A stretch of 48,280 nucleotides of DNA from Acidobacteriota bacterium (GCA_025353165.1 JANXRE010000117.1:1-48280), one strand, 5' to 3'. Counted from the stretch's first letter, positions 35,340 through 45,339 are shown. Notes: generated by a model from the sequence alone, not told the origin. Made by a program: numbers and translations.

Positions 35340-35453
35340 CTAGCCCTGCCGTTGCTTATGCTTCGGATTCGTGCAGATCACCCGCACCACGCCGTAGCGG
35401 TGGATGAGCTTGCACTTGTCGCACATCTTTTTTACGGAAGCCCGTACTTTCAT
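35340..35453 (-). CDS. rpmJ: 50S ribosomal protein L36
   Basis: The product is 37 residues from ATG 35453: [20 protein letters not shown] then [13 protein letters not shown]. The C-x2-C ... C ... H set binds zinc, so this is the zinc-containing form. It lies between infA and rpsM as usual. Confidence 0.97.
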   Translation of the reverse strand: MKVRASVKKMCDKCKLIHRYGVVRVICTNPKHKQRQG

Positions 35454-35463
35454 TTCGCTAACC

Positions 35464-35709
35464 CTACTCCTTCGCCAGCAATTCAACAATCCTGCCCCGC
35501 GTGGGATCGTGGGGCGAAATCGCCACCCGGACCCGATCCCCCGGCCGGAGCCGGACGAAATTCTTAACCGTCGCGCTGGCGGCGTGCGCCAGGACACGCT
35601 GTTCGTTTTCCAGCTTCACCCGAACCTTGGCGCTGGGAAGGAGCTCCACTACAATCGCATCCACTTCCACCGCCTCGCCTCCCGGTACGAAACGAACCCA
35701 TTTTGCCAA
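35464..35709 (-). CDS. infA: translation initiation factor IF-1 (divergent)
   Basis: The product is 81 residues with an OB fold: [23 protein letters not shown], then [18 protein letters not shown] and TRGRIVELL. This is clearly IF-1, but the first strand has an extra segment ([10 protein letters not shown]) and the usual ISGKMRxxxI motif reads [10 protein letters not shown]. The typical protein has 72 residues. TTG start at 35709 follows the map stop after one base. IF-1 occupies the A site during initiation. The genome may contain a second, more typical copy. Confidence 0.92.
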   Translation of the reverse strand: MAKWVRFVPGGEAVEVDAIVVELLPSAKVRVKLENEQRVLAHAASATVKNFVRLRPGDRVRVAISPHDPTRGRIVELLAKE

Positions 35710-35710
35710 C

Positions 35711-36481
35711 TCAAGGCCGCGTCAAAACCCACGGCCCGGTGGCCGTAACTGCCACACAATGTTCGAAATGCGCGGAGGGCGACCCGTCTTTCGTCACCGC
35801 CGTCCACCGGTCGGACCGTATCTTCGTGTCGGCCCCGCCCAGGTTGACCATCGGCTCGATCGCCAGCACCATCCCCTCCTTCAGCCGGGGATTCTCATTC
35901 TTTCGATCCACGTAATTCGGAATTTGCGGCTCCTCGTGGAGCTTGGTTCCGATCCCGTGCCCTACAAACTCCCGCACCACTGTATACCCGCTGCCGGTCA
36001 CGTGCCGCTCGACGGTACCACAAATATCAAACAGCCGGTTACCGGGCCGGACCTGCCCGATCGCCATCTCCAGCGATTCCCGGGTAACCTGGAGCAGCCG
36101 CTTCAGCGATTCTCCGATTTCGCCCACCGGCACCGTGATTGCCGAGTCGCCAAAATAACCATCCAACTGAACTCCAGTGTCGATCGAAACGATGTCGCCG
36201 TTTTTCAACACCCGTTTCGGGGAGGGCATGCCATGCACGACCTCTTCATTCACCGAAGTGCACAGAACAAAGGGGTATTTCGATCCCGCGCTCGGAACGT
36301 AGTACCCTTTGAACGCCGGTTTCGCTCCCGCGTCCGAAATCATTTTCTCCGCCACCACTTCCAACTCGTAAGTCGTGGCCCCTTCCTGGACCATGGGCGC
36401 CAGTTTCTGGAGAATCTCCCAAACCAGCAGCCCGGACCGCCGCATCTTCTCCAGCTCGACCGGACTCTTCCTTACGATCAT
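35711..36481 (-). CDS. map: type I methionine aminopeptidase
   Basis: The product is 256 residues. Metal ligands are visible in VSIDTGVQLDGYFGDSAITV (two Asp), GHGIGTKLHEEPQIPNY (His), VLAIEPMVN (Glu) and the late SAHFEHCVAVT (Glu). It removes initiator Met from new proteins. Its start overlaps the adk stop (ATGA). Confidence 0.97.
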   Translation of the reverse strand: MIVRKSPVELEKMRRSGLLVWEILQKLAPMVQEGATTYELEVVAEKMISDAGAKPAFKGYYVPSAGSKYPFVLCTSVNEEVVHGMPSPKRVLKNGDIVSIDTGVQLDGYFGDSAITVPVGEIGESLKRLLQVTRESLEMAIGQVRPGNRLFDICGTVERHVTGSGYTVVREFVGHGIGTKLHEEPQIPNYVDRKNENPRLKEGMVLAIEPMVNLGGADTKIRSDRWTAVTKDGSPSAHFEHCVAVTATGPWVLTRP

Positions 36482-37134
36482 TCGGGCAAAATCTCACAAA
36501 TCCGTTGCGCGATCCGGGCCGGAGCGCCATCCGTCGCCTCGACCTCGTGATACGAAATGCCGGCGTCGCGAATGTAGCCCAACACAGGCAGCGTCTGCCG
36601 GTCATAAGCTTCCAACCGCCGCCGGATTATTTCTTCCCGGTCGTCATCCCGGATCATCAGCCGCGAACCGTCGTTGTCGCACAGCTCCGAAACCCGGGGG
36701 GGATTGAAAGCCAAACTATACAACGCGCCACACTGGGGGCATACTCGTCGGCCGGACAGGCGGGCTACTATCTTATTGTAGTCCACTTTCAAGTGCGCCA
36801 CCACCGGCCGAAAATCCTTCCGGTCCAACAGCTTCGACATCCAGGCAGCCTGCTGTACCGTGCGCGGATAGCCGTCGAGGATGAGCCCCGCCTCCACGTC
36901 CGGCCGTTCCAGCCGGGTTTCGACCAGCCGGTTCGCCAGATCGTCCCCGACCAGCTGTCCCGACTTCATCACGGCCGCGATCTCGATTCCCAACTCGTCC
37001 TGGGCCTGCACGTGCTCGCGGAGCATGTCTCCGGTCGAGATGTGCGGCCAACCCAAATGGTTCTTCAGCAGCTTCGCCTGGGTGCCTTTGCCCGATCCCG
37101 GGGGACCGAACAAGATGAGAGCGTATCGATCCAA
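36478..37134 (-). CDS. adk: adenylate kinase
   Basis: The product is 218 residues. FGPPGSGKGTQAKLL is the P-loop and LDGYPRTVQQA the substrate loop. The LID has C-P-Q-C then C-x-x-D (VCPQCGALYSL ... ELCDND), the zinc-binding version. The enzyme balances ATP, ADP and AMP. Lies between secY and map. Confidence 0.97.
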   Translation of the reverse strand: MDRYALILFGPPGSGKGTQAKLLKNHLGWPHISTGDMLREHVQAQDELGIEIAAVMKSGQLVGDDLANRLVETRLERPDVEAGLILDGYPRTVQQAAWMSKLLDRKDFRPVVAHLKVDYNKIVARLSGRRVCPQCGALYSLAFNPPRVSELCDNDGSRLMIRDDDREEIIRRRLEAYDRQTLPVLGYIRDAGISYHEVEATDGAPARIAQRICEILPE

Positions 37135-37153
37135 GCTGCTCAGGCCCGCTGTA

Positions 37154-38551
37154 TCATCCGAAGCTCCGCCGGCCGCGAATGCGCCCCGCGCGCGGCGTAA
37201 AGCCTTCGTAGTGGCGCATGATCAACTGCGCCTCAATCTGGTTAACCGTGTCCATGGCAACGCCGACCACGATCAGAAGCGACGTGCCCCCGAAGTAGAA
37301 ATTCACTCCCAGGCCATCGAGAAGCCAGCGCGGAAACGTCGAATCGATGAAATTCCCCACCAGCGGCAGTTTCTGCAGCTTGATTCCCGAGATCATGATC
37401 ATCGGCACCATCGAAAGAATAGCGAGGTACAGGCCGCCGACCATGGTGATCTTGGTCAGAATCTTGTTCATGTATTCCGCCGTGTTCTTGCCCGGCCGGA
37501 TACCCGGAATGAAGCCGCCGTACTTTCGCATATTGTCGGCCGCTTCGTTGGGGTTGAAAATAATCGAAACGTAGAAGAAACAGAAGAAGATGATCAGCAG
37601 CGTGTACATCAAGTAGTACAAGGGGTGGAATCCGCCCATCGCTTGGAGCAGTCCGCTGAGGTACGCGTTGTTCTTAACAAACGAAACGCCGAGCAACGTC
37701 TGCGGGAAGGCCAGCAGCGAGGACGCGAAGATCACCGGGATGACGCCGCCGGCGTTGACCTTCAGCGGAAGGTGGGTCGACTGGCCGCCCATCATCCGGC
37801 GTCCGACCACGCGCTTGGCGTATTGCACGGGAATCCGGCGCTCGCCGCGTTCCACCAGTACAATGAACCCCACCACCGCGATCATCATCACGAGAATGAC
37901 AATCAACTGCAGCGGCGGCCACTGCCGGGTGACGAACACGTTGTTATAGATTTCCTGCATCGCTTGCGGCAGGCCGATAACGATGCCGGTAAAGATGATC
38001 AGCGACATGCCGTTCCCGATGCCACGTTCCGTGATCTGCTCGCCGAGCCACATGATGAAAGCGGTCCCGGTAGTCAGCGTCAGCATGGTCATCGCGATGA
38101 AGGCCATTCCGGGGTGTAGTACGAATCCGCCCTGGGAGGCTTGCAGCGTGAGCGCAATCCCGAACGACTGCATCAGCGCCAGGCCGACGGTCAGATAACG
38201 GGTCCACTGGGTGATTTTGCGGCGGCCGAGTTCACCCTCTTTCTGCAATTTTTCAAGCGTCGGAACGACCACGGTAAGCAACTGCAAAATGATGGATGCC
38301 GTGATGTACGGCATGATCCCGAGGGCGAAAATAGTAAGGCGCCGGAACATGCGGCCGCTGAACAGGTCGATGAACCCGAACAGCGTGCCGGTATTCTGCT
38401 CGAAAAACGCCTGAAGCTTGTGGGTGTCGATGCCCGGCGTCGGGATGTGGCCGCCGAGGCGGTACACCGCCAGCATCAAAAGCGTCCACACAACGCGTCT
38501 GCGCAGATCCGGGATCCGGAATATGTTAGCGGCGGCTTCGAGAAACTTCAT
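37154..38551 (-). CDS. secY: preprotein translocase subunit SecY
   Basis: The product is 465 residues with ten membrane helices. The plug and pore region reads GHIPTPGIDTHKLQAFFEQN, and RLTIFALGIMPYITASIILQLL is the conserved second helix. The cytoplasmic loop NPNEAADNMRKYGGFIPGIRPG contacts SecA and the ribosome. It forms the protein-conducting channel of the inner membrane. It starts four bases after the rplO stop. Confidence 0.98.
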   Translation of the reverse strand: MKFLEAAANIFRIPDLRRRVVWTLLMLAVYRLGGHIPTPGIDTHKLQAFFEQNTGTLFGFIDLFSGRMFRRLTIFALGIMPYITASIILQLLTVVVPTLEKLQKEGELGRRKITQWTRYLTVGLALMQSFGIALTLQASQGGFVLHPGMAFIAMTMLTLTTGTAFIMWLGEQITERGIGNGMSLIIFTGIVIGLPQAMQEIYNNVFVTRQWPPLQLIVILVMMIAVVGFIVLVERGERRIPVQYAKRVVGRRMMGGQSTHLPLKVNAGGVIPVIFASSLLAFPQTLLGVSFVKNNAYLSGLLQAMGGFHPLYYLMYTLLIIFFCFFYVSIIFNPNEAADNMRKYGGFIPGIRPGKNTAEYMNKILTKITMVGGLYLAILSMVPMIMISGIKLQKLPLVGNFIDSTFPRWLLDGLGVNFYFGGTSLLIVVGVAMDTVNQIEAQLIMRHYEGFTPRAGRIRGRRSFG

Positions 38552-38555
38552 GGCC

Positions 38556-39074
38556 TTATTTCACTTGGGATACGGGCGTCTTCTTCCTGCCCTTGCCGTC
38601 CTTGCGGGGCTTGGGGCCGCCCTTTGGAACGGGAATCAGTTCGACCGAGCCGCCCGCGGCCTCGATCTTCTTGCGGGCCGTTTCGCTGAACAGGTGAGCC
38701 TTCACCGTGATCTTCCGGGTGAGATCGCCGTCGCCGAGGATCTTCAGGCCGTCCGCTCCCATCGAGCTTACGACACCCAGGTCCAGCAGCGTTTTCGGAT
38801 CGAATGCGTCGCCCTCGAGTTGTTCCAGGCGCGCGACATTCACGACCGAATATTCCTTCTTGAAAATGTTGGTGAAGCCGCGCTTCGGCAGGCGCCGGTG
38901 GAGCGGCATCTGCCCGCCCTCAAACCCGCGCATCTTGCTGTAGCCTGAGATCGACTTCTGGCCCTTCTGTCCGCGGCCGGCATACTTGCTGCGGCCCGAG
39001 CCCATGCCCTGGCCGAGACGCCGTTTCTTTTTTACCTGCCCGGCAGGAGGTTTCAGATTACTGAGATTCGCCAT
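38556..39074 (-). CDS. rplO: 50S ribosomal protein L15
   Basis: The product is 172 residues. MANLSNLKPPAGQVKKKRRL then GQGMGSGRSKYAGRGQKGQK is the canonical basic N-terminus. A Lys/Arg-rich tail (PKGGPKPRKDGKGRKKTPV) adds about 25 residues to the usual length. Confidence 0.97.
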   Translation of the reverse strand: MANLSNLKPPAGQVKKKRRLGQGMGSGRSKYAGRGQKGQKSISGYSKMRGFEGGQMPLHRRLPKRGFTNIFKKEYSVVNVARLEQLEGDAFDPKTLLDLGVVSSMGADGLKILGDGDLTRKITVKAHLFSETARKKIEAAGGSVELIPVPKGGPKPRKDGKGRKKTPVSQVK

Positions 39075-39091
39075 TTCCGTTTCCTCTTACG

Positions 39092-39274
39092 CTATTCCTC
39101 GACAATGGCGAGAAGATGGGGGATCTTCTTGACCATGCCTCGGAATTCCGGCGTGTCGGGCCTGACGACGATCCGGTTGAGCGTCTTCAGGCCGAGCGAG
39201 CGCACGATGATTTTGTGCTTCTCGGGGGTGCAGATCGGACTGCGCACCAGTTTGATCTTGATAGTTCCCGCCAT
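39092..39274 (-). CDS. rpmD: 50S ribosomal protein L30
   Basis: The product is 60 residues: IKIKLVRSPICTPEKHKIIV, then RSLGLKTLNRIVV and FRGMVKKIPHLLAIVEE. It has the short bacterial form. It lies between rpsE and rplO as in the spc operon. Confidence 0.97.
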   Translation of the reverse strand: MAGTIKIKLVRSPICTPEKHKIIVRSLGLKTLNRIVVRPDTPEFRGMVKKIPHLLAIVEE

Positions 39275-39284
39275 ATTGGTTCCC

Positions 39285-39848
39285 TTATTGCTGTGGCGCG
39301 CCGGAGCCGTTGCGGGGCGTCCGCGAGCCGGGCGTTTGCAGCTTGTCGATCGAAATGCCGCGAAGGTCGGCCACCGTGGCCCGATCCCGAAGCTGCTCGA
39401 GCGCCGCGATGGTCGCTTTCACCACGTTGTGCGGATTGTGCGAGCCGATCGATTTCGTCAGCACGTTCTGGATCCCAACCGCTTGAATGACGGCGCGCAC
39501 CGGACCGCCGGCAATGACGCCCGTGCCATCCGGAGCCGGCTTCAGCAGAACCTGGCCGCTGCCGAACCGCCCGAGGACGGAGTGCAGAATGGTTCGCTCC
39601 AGAACGTGGATCTTGCGCAGGTTCTTCTTCGCCGCCTCGATCCCCTTCTTGATTGCGGCGGGCACTTCCTTCGCCTTGCCGGTGCCGAACCCGACGATCC
39701 TGGCGCCGGGGTCGCCGACGACCACCAACGCCGAAAAGCTGAGATTCTTGCCGCCCTTCACAACCTTCGTGACGCGGTTGATGGAGACAACCTGTTCTTT
39801 CAGATTCAGGTTTGAGGCGTCGATACGCTTGGTAACTGTGGCTGCCAT
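39285..39848 (-). CDS. rpsE: 30S ribosomal protein S5
   Basis: The product is 187 residues. The N-terminal dsRNA-binding-like domain reads [20 protein letters not shown] then [11 protein letters not shown]; the C-terminal half has [21 protein letters not shown]5 affects decoding accuracy. Starts two bases from the rplR stop. The C-terminal 25 residues are Pro/Gly-rich. Confidence 0.97.
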   Translation of the reverse strand: MAATVTKRIDASNLNLKEQVVSINRVTKVVKGGKNLSFSALVVVGDPGARIVGFGTGKAKEVPAAIKKGIEAAKKNLRKIHVLERTILHSVLGRFGSGQVLLKPAPDGTGVIAGGPVRAVIQAVGIQNVLTKSIGSHNPHNVVKATIAALEQLRDRATVADLRGISIDKLQTPGSRTPRNGSGAPQQ

Positions 39849-39850
39849 TC

Positions 39851-40210
39851 TTAGAACTCCAGTCCGCCTTCCCGCGCCGCGTCGGCCAGCGCCTTCACGC
39901 GTCCGTGGTAAAGGTATCCGCCGCGATCGAACACGACCTTGGTAATGCCCTTATCCTTGGCGCGCTGCGCGATTAACTTGCCGACTTCCTTTGCGCCGCC
40001 GATGTTGCTGCCCTTCTCGATGCCAGCCGTCTTGTCCGCCGAGGAGGCGGCGGCGAGCGTGTGTCCCTTCGAATCGTCGATCACCTGCGCGTAAATCTGG
40101 TGCAGTGAGCGATACACGGCCAGGCGCGGGCGCGCCTCCGTGCCCTTTACCTTGCGCCGGATGCGATCGTGAATGCGGATGCGAATTTCGCCTCTGGAAG
40201 CTTTTGCCAT
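39851..40210 (-). CDS. rplR: 50S ribosomal protein L18
   Basis: The product is 119 residues. [20 protein letters not shown] and [20 protein letters not shown] are conserved. L18 carries 5S rRNA with L5. Its ATG shares one base with the rplF stop codon (TAATG). Confidence 0.97.
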   Translation of the reverse strand: MAKASRGEIRIRIHDRIRRKVKGTEARPRLAVYRSLHQIYAQVIDDSKGHTLAAASSADKTAGIEKGSNIGGAKEVGKLIAQRAKDKGITKVVFDRGGYLYHGRVKALADAAREGGLEF

Positions 40211-40749
40211 TACGTTTTACCTCCCGCGCCGGTCTTACCGACCTTCTTGCGCAGAACTTCGCCGGTGTAGCGGACGCCCTTGTTCTTGTATGGATCCGGC
40301 GGACGCAGCGCGCGCATATTCGCGGCCACCTGGCCCAGCAACTGCCGGTCGTGGCTGGTGAGGACCACGTGCGTCTGCTTGTCCACTTTCATATCCACGC
40401 CCACCGGAAGAAACACCTCGATGGAATGCGAATAGCCCAGCGTAAAGGTGGCGATGCGGCCCTTGACGTCGGCGCGATAGCCGATGCCGACGATGTCCAG
40501 TTCCCGCGTGAAGCCGGCCGACACGCCCGTGATGGCGTTGGCGGCGAGCGCGCGCGTGAGTCCATGAAGGGCGGCAAACTGGTCGCCGTCGCGAACGACG
40601 TTCAAGTTCCCGTCCTGTTGCTCCAAGCGAATGCCCTTCGGAATGGGGACCAGGAGTTTACCCTTCGGCCCTTCTACCTGCAGTTGTTCGCCGATCGCGA
40701 TCTTCACCCCTTTGGGGAGCGGAATCGGCTTTTTCCCAACACGTGACAT
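40210..40749 (-). CDS. rplF: 50S ribosomal protein L6
   Basis: The product is 179 residues. [17 protein letters not shown] opens the protein and the end reads [19 protein letters not shown], the conserved C-terminal RNA-binding segment. L6 lies near the GTPase centre. Confidence 0.98.
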   Translation of the reverse strand: MSRVGKKPIPLPKGVKIAIGEQLQVEGPKGKLLVPIPKGIRLEQQDGNLNVVRDGDQFAALHGLTRALAANAITGVSAGFTRELDIVGIGYRADVKGRIATFTLGYSHSIEVFLPVGVDMKVDKQTHVVLTSHDRQLLGQVAANMRALRPPDPYKNKGVRYTGEVLRKKVGKTGAGGKT

Positions 40750-40765
40750 TACGTAAAATCCTCGA

Positions 40766-41161
40766 CTACCAAATCTGGCAAAGTATTTCCCCGCCGACGC
40801 CTTCCTTGCGCGCGGAGGAGCCGGTCATGACGCCTCGCGGCGTGGTCAAGATGTTAATTCCCAGTCCGCCCAGCACTCGCTGGATCTCCTGAGACCCGAC
40901 GTACACGCGGCATCCCGGCCGGGAAACACGCTCGATATGCGAGATCACGGGCTGGTTGCCGGGAGTGTACTTCAAGTACAGGCGGATGAATTTCCGCGCG
41001 CCCTCTTCGGTCAGCTTAAAGTTGATGATGTAGCCCTCGTCCTTGAGGATGCGGGCCAGCTCCGTCTTCAGCTTCGACGCGGGCACGTCCACCTTCGGAT
41101 GACGGGCGCTCAGCGCGTTGCGTACGCGCGTGAGCATGTCGGCAATGGGATCGCTCAGCAT
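40766..41161 (-). CDS. rpsH: 30S ribosomal protein S8
   Basis: The product is 131 residues. [19 protein letters not shown] opens it; [20 protein letters not shown] and TTPRGVMTG close it. S8 is a primary 16S rRNA binder and in E. coli represses the spc operon at the rplE site. A strong GGAGG lies upstream of the start. Confidence 0.98.
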   Translation of the reverse strand: MLSDPIADMLTRVRNALSARHPKVDVPASKLKTELARILKDEGYIINFKLTEEGARKFIRLYLKYTPGNQPVISHIERVSRPGCRVYVGSQEIQRVLGGLGINILTTPRGVMTGSSARKEGVGGEILCQIW

Positions 41162-41180
41162 TCGTTTTCTCTACCGCCTC

Positions 41181-41390
41181 CTACCAACTGGCCTTGGTCA
41201 CGCCGGGGACTTCTCCGGCAAGCGCAAGCTTCCGGAAACAGATCCGGCACAGCTTGAACTTGCGCAAGAATCCGCGCGGGCGGCCGCACCTTGCACAACG
41301 ATTCCGCTGGCGGCAGCGCAGCTTGGGCGTTTTTAGCGCCTTCGCCTTCGCCAGCTTCAGATCTTTTGCGATTTTGGCCGTAGTTGCCAT
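41181..41390 (-). CDS. rpsN: 30S ribosomal protein S14 type Z
   Basis: The product is 69 residues with CARC ... CRIC (C-x2-C-x12-C-x2-C), the zinc-containing short form. The core [20 protein letters not shown] and [11 protein letters not shown] are canonical. About eight extra N-terminal residues rich in Lys/Ala precede the usual start. Confidence 0.97.
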   Translation of the reverse strand: MATTAKIAKDLKLAKAKALKTPKLRCRQRNRCARCGRPRGFLRKFKLCRICFRKLALAGEVPGVTKASW

Positions 41391-41409
41391 GTGTGCTTAT
41401 CTCGACTCC

Positions 41410-41952
41410 CTATTGCTTAAACGGCATCCCCATCTGCTTCAGCAGCGCCACACCCTCGGCGTCGGTCTTGGCCGTGGTCGTAATGCAAACATTCATGCCG
41501 ATTGTCTTGTCGACCTTGTTGTAGTCGATCTCGGGGAAGATCAACTGGTCCTTGACGCCCAGCGTGTAGTTGCCGCGCCCGTCGAACGATTTCGTGCTCA
41601 CGCCGCGGAAGTCGCGGACGCGCGGCAAAGCCACGTTCATCAGGCGGTCCAGAAACTCGTACATCCGGTCGCCGCGCAGCGTCACCCGGCAGCCGATCGA
41701 CATGCCTTCCCGAAGCTTGAAAGCGGCGATGGATTTCTTCGCCTTGGTAATCACCGGCCGCTGACCTGAAATGGTGGCCAGTTCCTGAACCGCGCCGTCC
41801 ATCAACTTCGCGTTCTGGGTGGCTTCCCCCAGTCCGATGTTCAACGAGACCTTCTCCACTTTCGGCACGGCGTTCGGGTTCTTGTAGCCGAACTCCTTCA
41901 ACAACGCCGGAACCACCTGCTTCTGATAATGCTCTTTCAATCTGGCTGGCAT
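41410..41952 (-). CDS. rplE: 50S ribosomal protein L5
   Basis: The product is 180 residues. [20 protein letters not shown] is the opening; [19 protein letters not shown] and [19 protein letters not shown] follow. L5 binds 5S rRNA and contacts the P-site tRNA. Confidence 0.98.
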   Translation of the reverse strand: MPARLKEHYQKQVVPALLKEFGYKNPNAVPKVEKVSLNIGLGEATQNAKLMDGAVQELATISGQRPVITKAKKSIAAFKLREGMSIGCRVTLRGDRMYEFLDRLMNVALPRVRDFRGVSTKSFDGRGNYTLGVKDQLIFPEIDYNKVDKTIGMNVCITTTAKTDAEGVALLKQMGMPFKQ

Positions 41953-41964
41953 TTGAATTTTCTC

Positions 41965-42345
41965 TTACTTCTTGTCCAGAATTTCCCCGGTCTTCTTAGC
42001 GATGCGCACGCGCCGCGCCGCCGTCCCGGTTCCCTCTTCGCGGGAGCCGATGCGGGTGGCTTGGCCTCCGCTTGTGACCAGCATTACGTTGGAGGCGTGA
42101 ATGGGACTTTCGCGCTCCGCGATGCCGCCTTTAACGCCCTTCTGCGGGTTGGGGCGCGTGTGGCGCTTAATCATGTTGACGCCTTCCACCAGCGCGCGCC
42201 CGGTCTCGCGGTTCACGTTCAGCACGCGGCCGGTCTTGCCCTTATCCTTGCCGGCGATCACCTTCACGGTGTCTTCCTTGCGCAGCTTGATCTTCAGCAG
42301 TTGCTTCGGCGCGTTCTGGTGCCGCTGAGGAGTTTTCTTCGCCAT
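41965..42345 (-). CDS. rplX: 50S ribosomal protein L24
   Basis: The product is 126 residues, about 20 longer than usual because of an N-terminal Lys/Gln/His-rich extension. The KOW motif is KVIAGKDKGKTGRVLNV, and NMIKRHTRPNPQKGVKGGI follows. L24 starts assembly of the large subunit. Confidence 0.97.
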   Translation of the reverse strand: MAKKTPQRHQNAPKQLLKIKLRKEDTVKVIAGKDKGKTGRVLNVNRETGRALVEGVNMIKRHTRPNPQKGVKGGIAERESPIHASNVMLVTSGGQATRIGSREEGTGTAARRVRIAKKTGEILDKK

Positions 42346-42346
42346 C

Positions 42347-42715
42347 TTAAATCACCTCCGGCGCGAGCGACACGATCTTCATGAACTTCTTCTCGCGGAG
42401 TTCGCGCGCCACCGGACCGAACACGCGGGTTCCGACCGGCTCGCCCAGTTCCGTGACCAGCACCGCGGCGTTCGAGTCGAAGCGGATGTAGGTGCCATCC
42501 TTGCGGCGGGTCTCTTTGCGCATCCGGACGATCACTGCGCGAACCACCGAGCCCTTCTTGACGGCCGATTCCGGCGCGGCTTCTTTCACGGCGGCCGTGA
42601 CGATATCGCCCAGCCCGGCGCGCAGACCCTTGTCGCCGCCGCGCGGCAGAATGGCCGAGAGCTTCCGGGCGCCGCTGTTGTCGGCGACCTCGAGGACAGT
42701 TCTCATTCCAATCAT
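42347..42715 (-). CDS. rplN: 50S ribosomal protein L14
   Basis: The product is 122 residues, standard length. [20 protein letters not shown] and the ending [19 protein letters not shown] are canonical. L14 makes an intersubunit bridge. A GGAG motif overlaps the rpsQ stop just upstream. Confidence 0.98.
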   Translation of the reverse strand: MIGMRTVLEVADNSGARKLSAILPRGGDKGLRAGLGDIVTAAVKEAAPESAVKKGSVVRAVIVRMRKETRRKDGTYIRFDSNAAVLVTELGEPVGTRVFGPVARELREKKFMKIVSLAPEVI

Positions 42716-42727
42716 GACGATGTCTCC

Positions 42728-43063
42728 TTACTTCTTTTTCTTGCCGGCAACCGGCGCGACCACGATGTTGTCGAGAGCGGACGGTTCCACGGCGACCTGG
42801 GTCGCGCGCCGCACAATTGCGCCGAGGGTCCAGCGCTTCAGTTTGCTCAAGGGGCGCGATTCGATAATGCGAACGGTATCGCCCGCCTTCGCCTCGCACT
42901 TCTCGTCATGCGCGTAGAACTTCTTCCGCTTGGTGACGATGCGCTTGTACAGCGGGTGCGGAACACGCCGCTCAACCTGGACCACGATGGTCTTCGCCAT
43001 TTTGGCGGATACCACCTGGCCGAGCTTTTCGTTTTTGTGACTGGCAGTTTGCGTTTCGGCCAT
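42728..43063 (-). CDS. rpsQ: 30S ribosomal protein S17
   Basis: The product is 111 residues. [20 protein letters not shown], then [19 protein letters not shown] is the OB-fold core. A C-terminal tail of about 25 residues ending KKKK exceeds the usual 85-residue form. Confidence 0.97.
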   Translation of the reverse strand: MAETQTASHKNEKLGQVVSAKMAKTIVVQVERRVPHPLYKRIVTKRKKFYAHDEKCEAKAGDTVRIIESRPLSKLKRWTLGAIVRRATQVAVEPSALDNIVVAPVAGKKKK

Positions 43064-43066
43064 GGC

Positions 43067-43279
43067 TTACTTTCCCTGATTCGCTTTCGTGGACAACTCG
43101 CGCTCATGCAGGATGGTGAGCATCCGCGCGCGATCCCGGCGGAGGATGCGATATTTCTTGACCCCGTCGGCCTGACCCATCGCGAGTTGAAAGCGCAGGC
43201 GGAACAACTGGTCGCGGCTTTCGCTCAACTGGCGTTGAATTTCGGCGGTATCGATTTCGCGTACTTTTTCGGCTCTCAT
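43067..43279 (-). CDS. rpmC: 50S ribosomal protein L29
   Basis: From ATG 43279 the product is 70 residues: [20 protein letters not shown] then [19 protein letters not shown]. The longer in-frame ATG at 43351 lies inside rplP and is rejected. L29 sits at the polypeptide exit near L23. Confidence 0.95.
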   Translation of the reverse strand: MRAEKVREIDTAEIQRQLSESRDQLFRLRFQLAMGQADGVKKYRILRRDRARMLTILHERELSTKANQGK

Positions 43280-43292
43280 GCTCGCGTTCCTC

Positions 43293-43742
43293 TTACTTTG
43301 CGGCGGCCGCCGCCGCTGCCGCCTGCGCCGCCAGCTGCTCCCGCATGACAAACTTGCAGTTGATCGGCAGCTTCATGGCGGCCAGGCGCATCGCCTCGGT
43401 GGCGATGTCCGGCGGGACGCCTTCCATTTCAAACAGAATCTTACCCGGCCGGATCACCGCGACCCACTGTTCGGGCGCGCCCTTGCCTTTTCCCATACGG
43501 GTTTCGGCGGGCTTCTTGGTAATCGGCTTGTCCGGGAACAGGCGGATCCAGACTTTGCCGCCGCGCTTGATAAAACGCGTCATGGCGATACGGGCGGCTT
43601 CGATCTGGCGGTCGGTAATCCAACCGCACTCCAGCGCCTTCAGACCGTAGTCGCCAAACGACAGGTCCGCGCCGCGCCACGCCGCGCCGCGCATGCGGCC
43701 GCGCTGCTGCTTCCGGTACTTCACCTTCTTGGGCATCAACAT
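43293..43742 (-). CDS. rplP: 50S ribosomal protein L16
   Basis: The product is 149 residues. [19 protein letters not shown] is the standard opening; RKGAP-type [19 protein letters not shown] and [15 protein letters not shown] follow. The tail is an Ala run. L16 organises the A-site tRNA region. Confidence 0.98.
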   Translation of the reverse strand: MLMPKKVKYRKQQRGRMRGAAWRGADLSFGDYGLKALECGWITDRQIEAARIAMTRFIKRGGKVWIRLFPDKPITKKPAETRMGKGKGAPEQWVAVIRPGKILFEMEGVPPDIATEAMRLAAMKLPINCKFVMREQLAAQAAAAAAAAK

Positions 43743-43754
43743 GGCTGTTTACCC

Positions 43755-44699
43755 CTAATCCTTCTTCTCGGGCTCGCCGCCCTCGCGAGCATCCTGCTTC
43801 CAACTGGGCTGCGGGTTGGCCACCGGCGGCAGGATTGGAGCTTGGCTGCGAACGGGTTGCGGCAAGTCGGCCGGCGGCGCCTGGACGGCTCCGTGCGGCG
43901 CGACGGGTGGATGATGAGCCGACAGGGGAGCGGGCCCGCTCTGCGGAAATTTCTGCTCGGGACGCGGGCCCCGGCGTTCGCCCCGGTCGCGGTCGCCGCC
44001 GCGATCGCGGTCGCTACGCTCACGGCGGTCCCGGCGGCGCGGCTCAGGCTCGCTGCGGAACGATACGCGCCGGCTATCCAGAATCTCACCTTTGTAAGTC
44101 CAGCACTTGACGCCGATCACGCCGTACGTAGTGAACGCTTCGGCGAAACCGAAGTCGATATCGGCGCGCAGCGTGTGCAGCGGAAGCTGGCCTTGCAGAT
44201 ACCATTCGCTGCGGGCGATTTCCGCTCCGTTCAAGCGGCCCGATACGCGAACCTTGATCCCCTTGCAGCCAAACCGGAGCGCGCTGTCCACCGCCTTGCG
44301 CATGGCGCGCCGGAACGCGACGCGCTTCTCGAGTTGCAGCGCGATGGACTCGGCCACCAGTTGGGCATCCAACTCGGGCTTGTGCACTTCCTGAATGTCG
44401 ATGAAGACTTCCCGGCCGGTCTTGCGGGCGAGATCGCCCTTGAGCTTCTCGATCTCCGCGCCCTTGCGGCCGATGACGATGCCGGGCCGCGACGTGCGGA
44501 TGGTGATCCGCAGCTTGTTGCCGGGCCGGTCGACTTCAATGGAGCTGACTCCGGCGGCCTTCAAGCGCTCGCGAAGCGATTCCTTCAGGTCGAGATCCTC
44601 GTGGAGGAGCTTCACGTAATCCTGCTTCGCGAACCAGCGCGAACGCCAGGTTTTCGTCACGCCCAGCCGAAATCCGTAAGGGTGAGTTTTCTGTCCCAT
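43755..44699 (-). CDS. rpsC: 30S ribosomal protein S3 with long disordered tail
   Basis: The product is 314 residues, about 80-100 more than typical S3. The core holds the KH motif [20 protein letters not shown] and the ending [20 protein letters not shown]. After about residue 215 there is an Arg/Asp-rich stretch ([20 protein letters not shown]) then a Pro-rich tail to the end. S3 lines the mRNA entry channel and has helicase activity; the tail would point outside the subunit. Confidence 0.97.
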   Translation of the reverse strand: MGQKTHPYGFRLGVTKTWRSRWFAKQDYVKLLHEDLDLKESLRERLKAAGVSSIEVDRPGNKLRITIRTSRPGIVIGRKGAEIEKLKGDLARKTGREVFIDIQEVHKPELDAQLVAESIALQLEKRVAFRRAMRKAVDSALRFGCKGIKVRVSGRLNGAEIARSEWYLQGQLPLHTLRADIDFGFAEAFTTYGVIGVKCWTYKGEILDSRRVSFRSEPEPRRRDRRERSDRDRGGDRDRGERRGPRPEQKFPQSGPAPLSAHHPPVAPHGAVQAPPADLPQPVRSQAPILPPVANPQPSWKQDAREGGEPEKKD

Positions 44700-44703
44700 C
44701 CGA

Positions 44704-45042
44704 CTATCCTTTATCCCCGACCTTCACTACGATGTGAGCCATCCGCCGCTGGTAGCGGTACGCGCGGCCCATGGGAGCCGGACGGATGCGCTTCATGCGC
44801 GGCCCTTCGTTCACGTACGCTTCGGTGACGTACAGCGTGTCCACGTCCACGTCGTTGAACCGGTTGGTCGCGTTGGCAATGGCCGAATGCAACACCTTCT
44901 CCACCGTCGGCGCCATCCGCTTGTTGGTCCCTTTGAGGGTGTTGATGGCGTCGCCGGCGCGCATGCCGCGAATGAGGTCGACCACCAGGCGCGCCTTCTG
45001 CGCCGAGGTCCGGATGTATCTGGCTTCCGCTTTCGCTTCCAT
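44704..45042 (-). CDS. rplV: 50S ribosomal protein L22
   Basis: The product is 112 residues. [19 protein letters not shown] and the hairpin region [20 protein letters not shown] are conserved. The hairpin lines the exit tunnel near the macrolide site. Confidence 0.98.
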   Translation of the reverse strand: MEAKAEARYIRTSAQKARLVVDLIRGMRAGDAINTLKGTNKRMAPTVEKVLHSAIANATNRFNDVDVDTLYVTEAYVNEGPRMKRIRPAPMGRAYRYQRRMAHIVVKVGDKG

Positions 45043-45054
45043 TCGAAACTCCGT

Positions 45055-45339
45055 TTACGCCGGTTTGGCGCTCTTCTCCGTCTTGGCTGCGTGACCCCGG
45101 AAGGTGCGCGTCGGCGAGAACTCGCCCAGCTTGTGACCCACCATGTTTTCCGTCACGTACACGGGGATGAACTTCTTCCCGTTGTGCACGGCGACCGTAT
45201 GGCCGATCAATTCGGGCACGATGGTGGATCGCCGCGACCAGGTCCGGAGCACCTTCTTTTCGTTCTTCTCGTTCAACGCGACGATCCGGTCTAACAGATG
45301 GTCGTCGATGAACGGTCCTTTTTTGAGTGAGCGTCCCAT
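45055..45339 (-). CDS. rpsS: 30S ribosomal protein S19
   Basis: The product is 94 residues. [16 protein letters not shown] is the opening; [20 protein letters not shown] and [15 protein letters not shown] follow. S19 works with S13 in the head. Confidence 0.98.
   Translation of the reverse strand: MGRSLKKGPFIDDHLLDRIVALNEKNEKKVLRTWSRRSTIVPELIGHTVAVHNGKKFIPVYVTENMVGHKLGEFSPTRTFRGHAAKTEKSAKPA

Noticed and set aside
43278-44828. Long plus-strand open frame opposite rplP, rpsC and rplV
   Set aside because: Antisense shadow of ribosomal genes whose products are unmistakable on the minus strand.
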